Positions 48,646 to 57,906 of a stretch of DNA of 64,000 bases are shown in pieces. Each line of letters opens with the position of its first letter. The first letter of the stretch is position 1. A program made the translations under genes and the position numbers. Source of the stretch: Bradyrhizobium barranii subsp. barranii (GTDB taxonomy: Bacteria > Pseudomonadota > Alphaproteobacteria > Rhizobiales > Xanthobacteraceae). The notes below the pieces were generated by a model. That model searched no databases and had not been told where the DNA came from. It saw nothing but the letters and a program-made list of their open reading frames with translations. The stretch spans positions 9,655,501 through 9,719,500 of the forward strand of contig NZ_CP086136.1 in assembly GCF_017565645.3 (NCBI RefSeq). The letters run 5' to 3'.

Positions 48646-49761
48646 ATGCCGTGGAGCACGCCGACATTGCGCGCGGTGCGCGAGCTCGTGCGCGATGCGG
48701 TCAACGCTTCTTTGCCTGGAGCGGATGCCAACGTCCCGAACAGCGTGCTGCGGGTCCTTTCGGATAACCAGGGCGCGCTCTGCCATCTGACGCTGCAATA
48801 TGTCGATTGGCTGTCGCTGCAGCTCTTGCCCGACACGGCCGAGACCGAGTGGCTCGATAGGCACGGGCAAATCTGGCTGGTCAACGCGGACGGCTCGACC
48901 GGCCGCAAGATGGCCACGCTTTCGACTGGCACGGCGCAATTCCAGGGCATCGTCGATGGCACGGTGATCCCGACCGGGACGCAGCTGCCGAGCGCGGTTG
49001 GCCTGCCGCTCGATTACAGCTCGCCGAACACCGTGGTGACCTTCGAGACGCTGGAGGACATCACGACCTCGGCCGGTGCGCCAGTGACCGGCAACATCCG
49101 CGCGGTCGATGCAGGATCATTCGGCAATCTGCCGGACGGCTCGGCGCTGACGATCACGCCCACGATCCCTGGCGTCAGCTCGGTAGCGTACGGCCACGGC
49201 ATCACGGGCGGCACCGACACCGAGACCGACGACGAGCTGCGGGCCCGCATCCTGCAGCGCATCCGCAACCCGCCGATGGGTGGCGCGCAAGCCGACTATG
49301 TTTCGTGGGCCTTGGCGGTCCCTGGCGTTACGCGGGCCTGGGCCAATGTCGAGCAAGGCATTGGCACCATGACCGTCCGCTTCATGATGGACGACCTGCG
49401 TGCCGATAACGATGGTTTCCCGCTGCCGCTCGACGTTGCGGCAGTCGGTGCCTATATCGACAAGATGAGGCCCGTCACGGTGAAGGACTGCTTCGTCGCC
49501 GCGCCGATCAAGAACTTCCTCGACCTGACGATAGCCGACCTCAACCCGAACACCACCGAGTGCCAGGCCGAGATCGAGGCGCAGCTCAAGGACATGCTGT
49601 TCCGGATGGCCGCGCCTGGTCAGACGATCTATTCGGCCTGGATCAGCGCCGCGATCATGCAGGCCCCGAGCGTGATCTCGTTCGATCTCGTCACCAATAA
49701 CGACTTTGTCATGCCCAACATCGGCAGCATGGCTGTCTTGGGAACGGTGCTGTACGAATGA
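48646..49761 (+). CDS. Baseplate J-like protein, Mu gp47-like
   Basis: A 371-residue protein. The N-terminus (WSTPTLRAVRELVRDAVNAS) and later blocks VTGNIRAVDAGSFGNLPDGS, TDTETDDELRARILQRIRNP and GAQADYVSWALAVPGVTRAW are the signature of baseplate J-like wedge proteins. It connects the baseplate to fibres. An AGAGGAAGTAGG ribosome site precedes ATG. Confidence 0.93.
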   Translation: MPWSTPTLRAVRELVRDAVNASLPGADANVPNSVLRVLSDNQGALCHLTLQYVDWLSLQLLPDTAETEWLDRHGQIWLVNADGSTGRKMATLSTGTAQFQGIVDGTVIPTGTQLPSAVGLPLDYSSPNTVVTFETLEDITTSAGAPVTGNIRAVDAGSFGNLPDGSALTITPTIPGVSSVAYGHGITGGTDTETDDELRARILQRIRNPPMGGAQADYVSWALAVPGVTRAWANVEQGIGTMTVRFMMDDLRADNDGFPLPLDVAAVGAYIDKMRPVTVKDCFVAAPIKNFLDLTIADLNPNTTECQAEIEAQLKDMLFRMAAPGQTIYSAWISAAIMQAPSVISFDLVTNNDFVMPNIGSMAVLGTVLYE

Positions 49762-50519
49762 GTGACCGGCACATCCGCAGGGCGGGCAGCGACTATCGCG
49801 ACGCCTTCCTGGAGCTGCTGCCGCAGGGCCAGGCGTGGCCGAAGCATTCCATCGACAGCACGCTGTGGCAGGCCTGCGATGGCCTGAACAACTATTGGGG
49901 CTACGTCGACGGACGCGCCGCCGATCTGCTGGAGACCGAGAGCGATCCGCGCAAGACGGTCGAGCTGCTGCCCGACTGGGAGCGCAACTGGGGTCTGCCC
50001 GATCCCTGCTATACCGCCCCGCAGACCATCGCCCAGCGCCAAGCTGCCCTGGTCGCGCGCATGACGCTGTACGGCTCGCAATCGCGCGAGTTCTACATCA
50101 ACTTCGCTGCCTTCCTCGGGTACACCATCACCATCACCGAATATCGGCCGTTCATGGTCGGCATCGATTGCTGCGGTGATGGTCGCGTCTATGGCGATGG
50201 CACCTTCATGCAGGATGCCTGGGGCCGCCCGATCATGGACCCGAACGGCGAGCCCGTCGCGAACGGCGAATTGAGCGAGTGGCCGAACTACGGCCTTGGG
50301 CCTCCAGAGAACCGCTATTACTGGACCGTGCACGTCCATCAAGCGGACCTGCAGTGGTTTCGCTGCGCATCGGGACAGTGCGGCGTTGATCCGCATCTGC
50401 GCATCGGACACGCGCAAGACCTCGAATGCATCCTCGCGCGCTGGAAGCCCGCGCATACCCAGATTGTCTACGACTATTCCGGCCTGACGCCAGGCGACCC
50501 GATGGCGGGCACGCCGTAG
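49758..50519 (+). CDS. Baseplate protein, Mu gp48-like (DUF2313)
   Basis: A 253-residue protein (starts MSDRHIRRAGSDYRDAFLEL, with LPQGQAWP and ETESDPRKTVELLPDWERNW), matching the gp48/DUF2313 tail proteins that follow gp47 in Mu-like order. The C-terminal half contains DPHLRIGHAQDLECILARWK. It is the last baseplate gene before fibres. Confidence 0.88.
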   Translation: MSDRHIRRAGSDYRDAFLELLPQGQAWPKHSIDSTLWQACDGLNNYWGYVDGRAADLLETESDPRKTVELLPDWERNWGLPDPCYTAPQTIAQRQAALVARMTLYGSQSREFYINFAAFLGYTITITEYRPFMVGIDCCGDGRVYGDGTFMQDAWGRPIMDPNGEPVANGELSEWPNYGLGPPENRYYWTVHVHQADLQWFRCASGQCGVDPHLRIGHAQDLECILARWKPAHTQIVYDYSGLTPGDPMAGTP

Positions 50520-50590
50520 CAGCGGCTCAACCACCTTTCAATCTCAGCCAGCGCAGCAACCTCGCGGATGCTGCGAACGAGGACGCGCGC

Positions 50591-51859
50591 ATGAAATACA
50601 ATCAGCCCTACGGTGTGAGCGACACCAACGCGCCCTACATCAATGGCGATCCATCCACGGGGCAGATGGGCTCGATCCCGCCCGCTGCATCCATCGAGTA
50701 TCCCCAGCGCGAGATCGTCAACTTCATCAGCGACAACGGGCTGGCGACGCCGGACAACGGCGATCTGCATCAGCTATCGAAGGGCATCCAGTCGGGGTTG
50801 ACGCAATTCGGAGTCGACGGCGGCGTCGTCAACCAGATGTCGCTGAACCCGACGCCCGCCCTCACGGCCTACTACAGAGGCCTGCGCGTCTACATCTTAG
50901 CGGCAACGTCGAACACTGGCGCGACCGTGCTGTCGATCAATGGCCTGACCTTCAAGCCGGTCAAGCGGCGCGACGGCACCGACCTGAAGGCCAACGACGT
51001 CACAGCGGGTTCGATCCAGCTTTACGTTTACGACGGCACCAATTTCCAGCTGTCCGGTGCTGGTATGTCAGGCGGCGCCGGCCTGCTCACCCAGAACCTC
51101 GATATTTATGTCAACTACGCCATCGGCAACGATGCCAATGACGGCACCGCCAACGATGCGTCGCACGCGCTCAAGAACATCCAGCGGGCGATTAGCCTCG
51201 CCTATATCTATCCGCCGTCGCAGTACACCATCACGATCCACCTCGCAGACAGCGCGAGCTACACCGGTTTCTCCACGCCATACTGGTCGGGGCCGAACAT
51301 CAAAGTGACGGGCAACGTCGCCAACCCGCAGAACGTGGTCGTCACCGGGCAGAACACCCACGCATGCATCGTCTCGGGCGTCAACACGCTGACTTGCGAG
51401 GGCATCACGGTCGCGACGACGAACAATGCCGCTGGTCCCGGCGGCGGCTTTATCGCCACGAACGGCGCGACGCTCTTCACCAACAACACTCGCAGCGGTT
51501 ACTGCACGGGCGCGGTGTTCGAAGCCTATCAGGCCAACGTCAACATCGGCGTCCACACCTTCACCGGCAACTGCGGCGAGATGTACTGGTCGTTCCTCAA
51601 CGGCCTGATCTCTTGGAACGATGGCACCACGCAGACCATCGCGAACCCGATCACGGTCGGCAGCGCTTGCGCCTATGCCACGCAGGGCGGCGCGATCAGC
51701 GTGCCGCCGAGCCGGTTCACCATCAACAATCCCGGCAACGTCACTGGAGCGAAGTATTACGCTGGAATGAACGGCACCATCGGCACGTCGGGCGGCGGCG
51801 TGAACTTCTTCCCCGGCACCGTTGCCGGAACGACGCAGACCGGAGGGCAGTACGTATGA
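50591..51859 (+). CDS. Tail fibre/spike protein with beta-helix
   Basis: A 422-residue protein from ATG at 50591. The first 200 residues (MKYNQPYGVSDTNAPYINGD, a tail-attachment style) link to the tail. About residues 170-422 form short repeated strands with Asn/Thr/Gly turns (GNDANDGTANDASHALKNIQ, NTHACIVSGVNTLTCEGITV, GGGFIATNGATLFTNNTRSG), the look of a right-handed parallel beta-helix. It probably recognises a surface glycan. Confidence 0.75.
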   Translation: MKYNQPYGVSDTNAPYINGDPSTGQMGSIPPAASIEYPQREIVNFISDNGLATPDNGDLHQLSKGIQSGLTQFGVDGGVVNQMSLNPTPALTAYYRGLRVYILAATSNTGATVLSINGLTFKPVKRRDGTDLKANDVTAGSIQLYVYDGTNFQLSGAGMSGGAGLLTQNLDIYVNYAIGNDANDGTANDASHALKNIQRAISLAYIYPPSQYTITIHLADSASYTGFSTPYWSGPNIKVTGNVANPQNVVVTGQNTHACIVSGVNTLTCEGITVATTNNAAGPGGGFIATNGATLFTNNTRSGYCTGAVFEAYQANVNIGVHTFTGNCGEMYWSFLNGLISWNDGTTQTIANPITVGSACAYATQGGAISVPPSRFTINNPGNVTGAKYYAGMNGTIGTSGGGVNFFPGTVAGTTQTGGQYV

Positions 51860-52425
51860 GGCAGTTCGACATCAGGGACTGGTATTGGTTCATCGGCACG
51901 GACCAAAGCAATGTGTGGTCGAGCTTGAAAGCGGCGAGCGTGCCGATCAGCGATGAAGGCTACCAGGCATTTGTCGCGGGCGGCAACAACGCCGCGCCCA
52001 TCGAGTTCGCCGACCTGCGTTCGATGTTCGCTGAGCATTATCCTGGCGGGATGCTGGACACCTACACCGCGTCGAAGCGCTGGCTAAAGGAGCAAGCCGG
52101 GATCACGCTGGAGTCGGACATGCCGATCAAGACCGATGACCGGGCGCAGGCCAAGATTTCGGGCGCGTATTTCGCAGCTCAGGCGAGCAGCGCGGTGATT
52201 ACGCCTTGGCATGCTGCCGATGGTGCTGTGTATCAGCTCAGCGCCACGGACATCGAGCAGATGAACGTCGAGCTGCTCACCCACATCAATGCCTGCTTCT
52301 CGGTCTCGGCAGACGTGCTCAGCGGGATCGAGGCGGGCACCATCACGACCCGCGAGCAGATCGATGCGGCATTTTCCGCGCCGATGACGCAGGCCCAAAA
52401 GGACTGGCTGAAGAAGGCGGGCTAA
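51856..52425 (+). CDS. Tail fibre-associated protein with DUF4376-like C-terminus
   Basis: A 189-residue protein from ATG at 51856, overlapping the fibre stop. The N-terminal half (RDWYWFIGTDQSNVWSSLKA, then VPISDEGYQAFVAGGN) resembles fibre-assembly/tail accessory proteins. The C-terminal third (INACFSVSADVLSGIEAGTI through MTQAQKDWLKKAG) ends in a helical tail. Chaperone or fibre end-piece; not certain. Confidence 0.6.
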   Translation: MRQFDIRDWYWFIGTDQSNVWSSLKAASVPISDEGYQAFVAGGNNAAPIEFADLRSMFAEHYPGGMLDTYTASKRWLKEQAGITLESDMPIKTDDRAQAKISGAYFAAQASSAVITPWHAADGAVYQLSATDIEQMNVELLTHINACFSVSADVLSGIEAGTITTREQIDAAFSAPMTQAQKDWLKKAG

Positions 52426-52427
52426 CG

Positions 52428-52790
52428 ATGGCCATCGTCGACATCACCTGCGAGAACGATGCCGACTTCATTCGCGGCTTCGTCTATCAGACGACCGACA
52501 CGCCGCCCGTGCCGGTGGACCTGACCGGCAACACGATGCGAATGGGCATCCGCCACCGCGCCGCCGACGCGACGGAGGAGATGCTGCTGACCACCGAGAA
52601 CGGCGGGATTGCAATCACCGATGCGCCGAATGGCAAGTTCACCGTGTGGATCACGCAGGCGCAACTGCTCGATCTCACGGTCGGGGACTACGAACATTCG
52701 CTGATCCGCATCACGGGCGGCCTGCACTTGCGCGTGTGGTCGGGCACGCTGGTGAACAATCCAGGCGCGAGCCGGGGCACGAACACATGA
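52428..52790 (+). CDS. Small tail-fibre region protein
   Basis: A 120-residue beta-rich protein (starts MAIVDITCENDADFIRGFVY) with TGNTMRMGIRHRAADATEEM. Proteins of this shape commonly accompany fibre genes in alphaproteobacterial phages and resemble a baseplate-upper-protein-like beta domain. Function unknown. It overlaps the next gene by ATGA. Confidence 0.6.
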   Translation: MAIVDITCENDADFIRGFVYQTTDTPPVPVDLTGNTMRMGIRHRAADATEEMLLTTENGGIAITDAPNGKFTVWITQAQLLDLTVGDYEHSLIRITGGLHLRVWSGTLVNNPGASRGTNT

Positions 52791-54850
52791 GCTACGATGT
52801 CGTCGTCTCCACCGACTCCGATGTCATCATCCAGACCGAACCGGGTGCCGATGTCACGGTCGCCGCCGATTTCGAGGTGGTGGAGATTGATATTCCCGAA
52901 CAGGGTCCGCCAGGCCCGCCTGGGCCGCGCGGCAACTCGGTGCTCTACGGGGTCGGGCCACCGCCAGCTGGCATCGGGATCAACGGCGACTTCTACATCG
53001 ACACCGCGACGCATTTCATCTACGGGCCGAAGAGCGGCGGCGTGTGGCCAGCGGGGGTCTCACTGACCGGGCCGCAAGGCCCGCGCGGCAACTCGGTGCT
53101 GTATGGCTCGACCGACCCGACCGGCGCAAATGGCGTAGACGGTGACTTCTGGATCAACACCACCACTCATTTCATCTTCGGCCCGAAGGCTTCCGGCGCG
53201 TGGCCAGCTGGTACGTCGCTGATCGGGCCCCAGGGGCCGCAAGGTGCGCAAGGTGTGCGTGGCAGTCTCTGGTACGAGGGCGCTGGCGCACCCGGCACCA
53301 TCAGCGGCGCGCTCGCGGAGGACAATTACCTCAACACCACGAATGGCGATGTCTACACCTACAGCGGCACTTCGTGGGGCTCGCCGGTTGGCAACATCAG
53401 GGGGCCGCAGGGCGTCCCAGGCCCGCAGGGTAATCAGGGCGTCCCCGGTGCCACGGGTCAGCGCGGAAGCTTGTGGTACGAGGGCGCTGGCGCACCTGGC
53501 ACGATCAGCGGGGCGCTCGCGAACGACAACTATCTGAACGTCACGACCGGTGACGTGTACAACTATTCTGGCAGCGCGTGGGGTTCGCCGGTCGGAAACA
53601 TTCGCGGCCCTCAAGGTCCGCAAGGTCCAGTAGGCCAGGTGCCGGAAGCCCCGACTGACGGCGGCTACTATGCGCGGCGCAACAGCGCGTGGGTCGCTGC
53701 CGTCGATGTCGGCGCGGTGCGCTTCGATGCCGCGCAGGCCCTGACCGACGCGCAGGCTGAGCAGGCTCGCAAGAACGTCTATGCCGCGCCGTTCGACGCG
53801 CTCGCCTACAACGGCATGCAGATCAACGGCGCGTGCGAGGTGTCGCAGGAGCGTCCCCTCGGACAGGCGACCACAACCGGGTACTTCTGCGACGGCTGGG
53901 CGACCGTGCGCGCTGGCACCAGCGCAGGCTATGGCTTCCTCGGCGGCGGCGCAGCCCCATTGTTCTCGTGGGCCTCGTCGTACCAGACGACCGCGCAAGC
54001 CGTGATGGGCGCTGGCGACTACGTCGTGCTCTATCAGCCAATCGAAGGCTGGCGCGTGGCGCGGCTCGGATGGGGCGCCGCTGCCGCGCAGCCGATGACA
54101 ATCGGCTTCTGGTCATGCCATGCGCGACCTGGTCTCTACAGCGTTGCAATCAAGAACGGTGGCGCAACCCGGAGCTATGCCGCGACGTACAATCATGCTG
54201 CCGCGAACGTGGCGCAGTGGAACGTCATCACCATTCCGGGCGACACGACCGGCACTTGGGCGAAAGACAACACGTCAGGCGTAATCGTCGTCTTCACGCT
54301 CGCATGCGGCTCGACCTACACCGCACCAGCCGCGAATACTTGGTATGGCGGCAACTACAATGCCGTGCCGGGTCAGGTCAACGGCGTGCAGGCGACCAGC
54401 GAAAGTTTCCGCATCGGCAACTTTATCGTGCTTCCGGGCGTCGAAGCACCGCCAGCGAGCCGCTCCCAATACATCATGCGGCCCTTCGATCAGGAGCTGA
54501 CAACGTGTCAGCGATACCTGCGGCGAACCTACGACTACGGCGTGGCTGCCGGAGCGGTGACGAACACCGGCATGATGAACTTCTACGTGGACAATCTCCC
54601 CTCCGCCTCTGGTCGGGCGATGTATTTCCCGATTGTTCTTTACCCGCCGATGCGCGTTGCCCCAACAGTTCAGACTTATTCTCCGGGCACGGGCGCAGCC
54701 GGAAAGGCAAGATCGGGAAACAGCGGTGGCGACATGAGCTGCGCCGCAAACTATGGCAGCTCCACAGGCTTCAGCTTGAGCATCAATGATCCGAACACCG
54801 CCGCCGCAGTGAACGCGCAGTTTCATTGGGAAGCGAACGCGAGGCTGTGA
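52787..54850 (+). CDS. Large tail fibre with internal module duplications
   Basis: A 687-residue protein. After an N-terminal beta segment come short collagen pieces (GPPGPPGPRG) alternating with two modules that are each duplicated: one of the GNSVLYG...GDFYIDTATHFIYGPK type and one of the RGSLWYEGAGAPGTISGALA type. From about residue 340 the C-terminal domain (NGMQINGACEVSQERPLGQA to TCQRYLRRTYDYGVAAGAVT) looks like a receptor-binding domain of other phage fibres. Gene end overlaps the next start. Confidence 0.78.
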   Translation: MSYDVVVSTDSDVIIQTEPGADVTVAADFEVVEIDIPEQGPPGPPGPRGNSVLYGVGPPPAGIGINGDFYIDTATHFIYGPKSGGVWPAGVSLTGPQGPRGNSVLYGSTDPTGANGVDGDFWINTTTHFIFGPKASGAWPAGTSLIGPQGPQGAQGVRGSLWYEGAGAPGTISGALAEDNYLNTTNGDVYTYSGTSWGSPVGNIRGPQGVPGPQGNQGVPGATGQRGSLWYEGAGAPGTISGALANDNYLNVTTGDVYNYSGSAWGSPVGNIRGPQGPQGPVGQVPEAPTDGGYYARRNSAWVAAVDVGAVRFDAAQALTDAQAEQARKNVYAAPFDALAYNGMQINGACEVSQERPLGQATTTGYFCDGWATVRAGTSAGYGFLGGGAAPLFSWASSYQTTAQAVMGAGDYVVLYQPIEGWRVARLGWGAAAAQPMTIGFWSCHARPGLYSVAIKNGGATRSYAATYNHAAANVAQWNVITIPGDTTGTWAKDNTSGVIVVFTLACGSTYTAPAANTWYGGNYNAVPGQVNGVQATSESFRIGNFIVLPGVEAPPASRSQYIMRPFDQELTTCQRYLRRTYDYGVAAGAVTNTGMMNFYVDNLPSASGRAMYFPIVLYPPMRVAPTVQTYSPGTGAAGKARSGNSGGDMSCAANYGSSTGFSLSINDPNTAAAVNAQFHWEANARL

Positions 54851-55410
54851 TGGCGGAATATCAACTGACGACACCCGACACGAACGGCCCCGTGCTCCGC
54901 ATCGCTGACAGTGCCTTCATCCCTGCCGATCCCGCCAACCGCGATTGGATCGAGTATCAGGACTGGCTCGCAGCAGGCGGCGTGCCCGATCCATACGTGC
55001 CGCCGCCTGTGCCTGAGCCCCCGCCGCCGACGATGGTTGCATGGTCGGATCAGTACGAGGCCGTCAGCGGTGCCGTGAGCGGCATCTCCAGTCGCGGGCA
55101 ATTGGGCTGGGACGATGCCGACCACGCCGCCGCGACTACGGTCTACATGGCGAAGAAAAACGCTGCCGATAGCGACATCGGCACCGCCTTTGCCGTGGCG
55201 CTGCAACCAGGTCGCGTGCTGCGCATCGAGGCACGCAACGACTCAACGAGCTTCGTCAGCCACAACATCGTCGCGACCGAGAAGCGCGGCAGCGACTTCG
55301 CCATCACGGTCACGCCTCGCGACAACAGCGCGCGGGCTGCACCAGTCACGCAGACCGTGAGCATCGCCGTGTTCGACGTGCCACCGGGCGCGACGAAAAG
55401 CATCGTGTAG
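54850..55410 (+). CDS. Fibre-associated protein with Pro-rich linker
   Basis: A 186-residue protein (starts MAEYQLTTPDTNGPVLRIAD). It has an N-terminal WIEYQDWLAAGGVPDPY motif seen in many phage tail proteins, a Pro-rich linker (PPPVPEPPPPT) and a C-terminal beta-rich part. It may be a fibre tip or assembly factor. Last gene of the structural operon. Confidence 0.65.
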   Translation: MAEYQLTTPDTNGPVLRIADSAFIPADPANRDWIEYQDWLAAGGVPDPYVPPPVPEPPPPTMVAWSDQYEAVSGAVSGISSRGQLGWDDADHAAATTVYMAKKNAADSDIGTAFAVALQPGRVLRIEARNDSTSFVSHNIVATEKRGSDFAITVTPRDNSARAAPVTQTVSIAVFDVPPGATKSIV

Positions 55411-55436
55411 CAAAGGAATCGAATCCTCCCGGCCTG

Positions 55437-55462
55437 GGCCCCGCTTCGGCGGGGCCTTTTTT
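55437..55462 (+). terminator. Strong bidirectional terminator after tail genes
   Basis: GGCCCCGC (55437-55444) pairs perfectly with GCGGGGCC (55449-55456) around a 4-base TTCG loop and is followed by TTTTTT. It separates the rightward structural genes from the leftward accessory operon, whose last gene ends at 55461. Confidence 0.88.
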
Positions 55463-55886
55463 ATTTGACCACCCGCAGATGCCCACGGCGAACCTGATCG
55501 ACCGCCTCGGCGTGCATCGCCTCGGCCTCGTCCCAGGTTGAGCAACGGTTCTGGAAGTGATCGAGCGAGCCGCCGAAGATCATCGTCTCGAACAGCAGGG
55601 GCGGCCCGTTGCCGAAGTGCCGATGATCGATCCCAAGAAAGACGGTGCTGATGCGGACGGTCCCGACGAACGTTTCGGCGACGCGCCAGGGATCGAGCTC
55701 CGTCAGCTTGATGGTCGCGTGTCGCGAAGCCGACGCGTTTGCCCAGTCGTTGAGCGGCACCAATGCCGTCTCACGGTTGACCAGCACATAGCAGCGGAAG
55801 ACGCTCTTGATTACAGGCGACTCCTCGCCCTCGATACGGACGAAGGTCGGGAAGCGGATGATGTTGTCGTCGTCATCCGGGTTCAT
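55461..55886 (-). CDS. Hypothetical phage protein
   Basis: A 141-residue protein (starts MNPDDDDNIIRFPTFVRIEG) with alternating strands and helices and a C-terminal RCSTWDEAEAMHAEAVDQVR helix. No family recognised. Last gene of the leftward accessory operon; its start overlaps the upstream gene by 14 bases. Confidence 0.6.
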   Translation of the reverse strand: MNPDDDDNIIRFPTFVRIEGEESPVIKSVFRCYVLVNRETALVPLNDWANASASRHATIKLTELDPWRVAETFVGTVRISTVFLGIDHRHFGNGPPLLFETMIFGGSLDHFQNRCSTWDEAEAMHAEAVDQVRRGHLRVVK

Positions 55887-56061
55887 TCGGCGCCTCGCAG
55901 CTTTTGGTGGCCGCCTTGCACAGCATGGCGAGGATATCGGCAGCCTTGCGCCTGGCGATCTTCTGCCGCTTAATCATGTTCTGGTGGGTCTGAAAGCGGG
56001 TGAAGGCGTTCACATCGATGATGCGCGCGGCCTGCTCAATGATCTGGTCCTTGCTGGTCAT
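55873..56061 (-). CDS. Small helical phage protein
   Basis: A 62-residue basic helical protein from ATG at 56061 (MTSKDQIIEQAARIIDVNAF), overlapping the upstream stop. It contains FQTHQNMIKRQKIARRKAAD. No family recognised. Confidence 0.55.
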   Translation of the reverse strand: MTSKDQIIEQAARIIDVNAFTRFQTHQNMIKRQKIARRKAADILAMLCKAATKSCEAPNEPG

Positions 56062-56504
56062 GACGGCTCCAGCTCGACGAAATTGATGGCGACGCGACCG
56101 GGCTCGTAGTGCTCGACCCACACGCGATAGGGGCGGCTCGGAGGATACCCGGAGAAGCCGAACGCCTCCAGCACCATCCGGACGGCGTGCTCGTTCGGGG
56201 CCTTGCCGGGATTGGCCGACGAGATCGAAATGTGCCGGAACAGACCGGACGGCTGCTCCTCGAACGAGATCGCGGCAACGTAGGACCCGAGCTTCACGGG
56301 ATAGGTCGGATATTCCCTGCGGAGCGCGTCGATGCGGCCGGAGTCCGGCCGCTCGTCCAGCGTCAGCGTGTTGCTGGGATTGTCCCTGTCGTCGACAATC
56401 AGCTGCCGCATCTTTTCCCAGGGCATCGGCTTGGCCAGAGCCGACCGGATCGCTTCAGCGATGGCGGCCCTCTCGTTGTCGCCGATGATAAGCACGCCAC
56501 TCAT
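56058..56504 (-). CDS. Hypothetical phage protein
   Basis: A 148-residue protein (starts MSGVLIIGDNERAAIAEAIR) with EYPTYPVKLGSYVAAISFEE and a C-terminal YRVWVEHYEPGRVAINFVEL. Mixed alpha/beta. Operon position between other small phage genes; function unknown. Its start overlaps the stop of the IS110-split gene. Confidence 0.6.
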   Translation of the reverse strand: MSGVLIIGDNERAAIAEAIRSALAKPMPWEKMRQLIVDDRDNPSNTLTLDERPDSGRIDALRREYPTYPVKLGSYVAAISFEEQPSGLFRHISISSANPGKAPNEHAVRMVLEAFGFSGYPPSRPYRVWVEHYEPGRVAINFVELEPS

Positions 56505-56662
56505 TGCATCGACCCTCCATCGGGGCTGATCTCCATGATGTCTTCGCGGTGGGACAGCTTGACCAGCTTAATAGCCTTGCCGCTCGCCTGCGCGATCCCG
56601 CGCGCCCAGGGCAGCAACAGCTTGAGTCGCACCTCGTCGGCAGCGATCAATGGGACCAACGT

Positions 56663-57776
56663 TCCGGCAACTGTTATGTCGGCTTGACGTTCAGGTAGGG
56701 CTTCCTGTCGCGCATCATGGCGTTGAGGACCGTCAGCAGCTTCCTGGCGACGGCAATGAGGGCGAGTTTGGCTGGTTTGCCGGCCTGTCGCAATCGTACG
56801 TAAAAGACCTTGAACGGATCGGCCCGGCGGACCGCGTTGAGAGCAGCCATGTAAAGGGCATCACGGACGCGCTTTCGGCCCCCGGCGATCTTACGTTTGC
56901 CACGGTAAGCCCCGCTGTCGACGTTGAAGGGAGCCAGGCCGGCTAGCGCTGCCACCTGCTTCGGTCCCACTTTTCCGAGTTCCGGCATCTGCGCGATCAG
57001 TTGCATGCAGGTTACGGGACCCACGCCAGGAAGTGAACGTATCAACTGCGCATCGCCCGAGATCTCCGGCTCGGTCTTGATCAGCGTGCTGATGTCGGCC
57101 TCGATCTCGGCGATCTCGCCGTCGAGGACCTCGATGAGACGGCCGATACGATCGGCCATGGCACGGTCGTCGGCCTCGCTGCGCCGGTTCTTCTCCTGCG
57201 CACGCATGAGGACCAGCTGATCCCGCCGTTTTGCGAGCCTCGCCAAGGCATTGCGGGCGGGATTGGCAATTTGCTCGGTGGCTGGCTTCAGGGCCCGCGC
57301 AAAGGCCGCCAGCATCCTCGCATCGATCGGGTCGGTCTTGGCGAGCTGGCCGCTGGCGCGCGCAAAGTCGCGAGCCCGGGCCGGGTTGATCCGCGCGAAG
57401 CGGATACCGGCCTGACCCAGCGCCTCGCGAAGTTCGAGATCATAGACACCCGTTGCCTCGAAGACGACCAGCACGTCGCATCGCCAACGCGCCACGATCT
57501 GTGTGATGGCCTGCGGCGCGTTGGCGATGCGCTCCGGCACACCCAAGCCCTCATCGAAGATATCGAGATGTTGTTTGGAGACGTCGATTCCGACGTAACG
57601 AAGGGGTATGATCACGGTGCCTGTCCCTGTGATGCGAGGTCTGTTGCCGCAGCCTCGTGCAACTGTTCAGGTTGATAGATGGAACGGGCGGGAGACCGGG
57701 CCGGATCACGGCGTCAAGCGCCAAGGACCCAACGGCTTCCCGCCCACTCCATCATGACAGGCTTCCAAGACACAGG
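56663..57776 (-). mobile_element. IS110-family insertion sequence (ends approximate)
   Basis: About 1.1 kb. The boundaries are set only by where the interrupted host frame resumes (about 56661-56665 and 57773-57780). No long terminal inverted repeats or target duplication are seen, as expected for IS110. The transposase has about 160 bases of non-coding sequence upstream and only about 10 downstream, the layout of the IS110 group in which the bridge RNA lies upstream of the gene. Confidence 0.75.
56674..57615 (-). CDS. IS110-family DEDD transposase/recombinase
   Basis: A 313-residue protein with GTG start at 57615. The N-terminal RuvC-like domain has YVGIDVSKQHLDIF with the first Asp, VVFEATGVYDLELREAL with the Glu, and KTDPIDARMLAAFA with the DxxDA pair. 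The C-terminal transposase_20 domain has IRSLPGVGPVTCMQLIAQMP and LAGLAPFNVDSGAYRGKRKI with its catalytic Ser region. Normal length; apparently intact. Confidence 0.92.
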   Translation of the reverse strand: MIIPLRYVGIDVSKQHLDIFDEGLGVPERIANAPQAITQIVARWRCDVLVVFEATGVYDLELREALGQAGIRFARINPARARDFARASGQLAKTDPIDARMLAAFARALKPATEQIANPARNALARLAKRRDQLVLMRAQEKNRRSEADDRAMADRIGRLIEVLDGEIAEIEADISTLIKTEPEISGDAQLIRSLPGVGPVTCMQLIAQMPELGKVGPKQVAALAGLAPFNVDSGAYRGKRKIAGGRKRVRDALYMAALNAVRRADPFKVFYVRLRQAGKPAKLALIAVARKLLTVLNAMMRDRKPYLNVKPT

Positions 57777-57906
57777 GCCCCATCAGGGGCCCGGCGCAGA
57801 GGCCTTCGCCGCCTTCGTCCGTAGAGATGAAGGCCCACACTGCATCGATGCGCCTTTCGTTTGGCGGGGAATGCACTTCGGGATCGTCAGACATTGAACC
57901 CTCCTC

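Larger units (their letters stand above)
56501..57894 (-). pseudogene. Small phage gene split by an IS110-type element
   Basis: The N-terminal piece starts at ATG 57894 (MSDDPEVHSPPNERRIDAVW, then FISTDEGGEGLCAGPLMG). The C-terminal piece is the frame that ends at TGA 56501 and reads VPLIAADEVRLKLLLPWARG, then ASGKAIKLVKLSHREDIMEI. Joining them around 57778 and 56661 restores one frame of about 90 to 95 residues with a sensible junction (GPLMG-x-TLVPL). Similar small proteins of unknown function with an IGADE-like motif occur in phages. The IS lies between. Confidence 0.65.
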
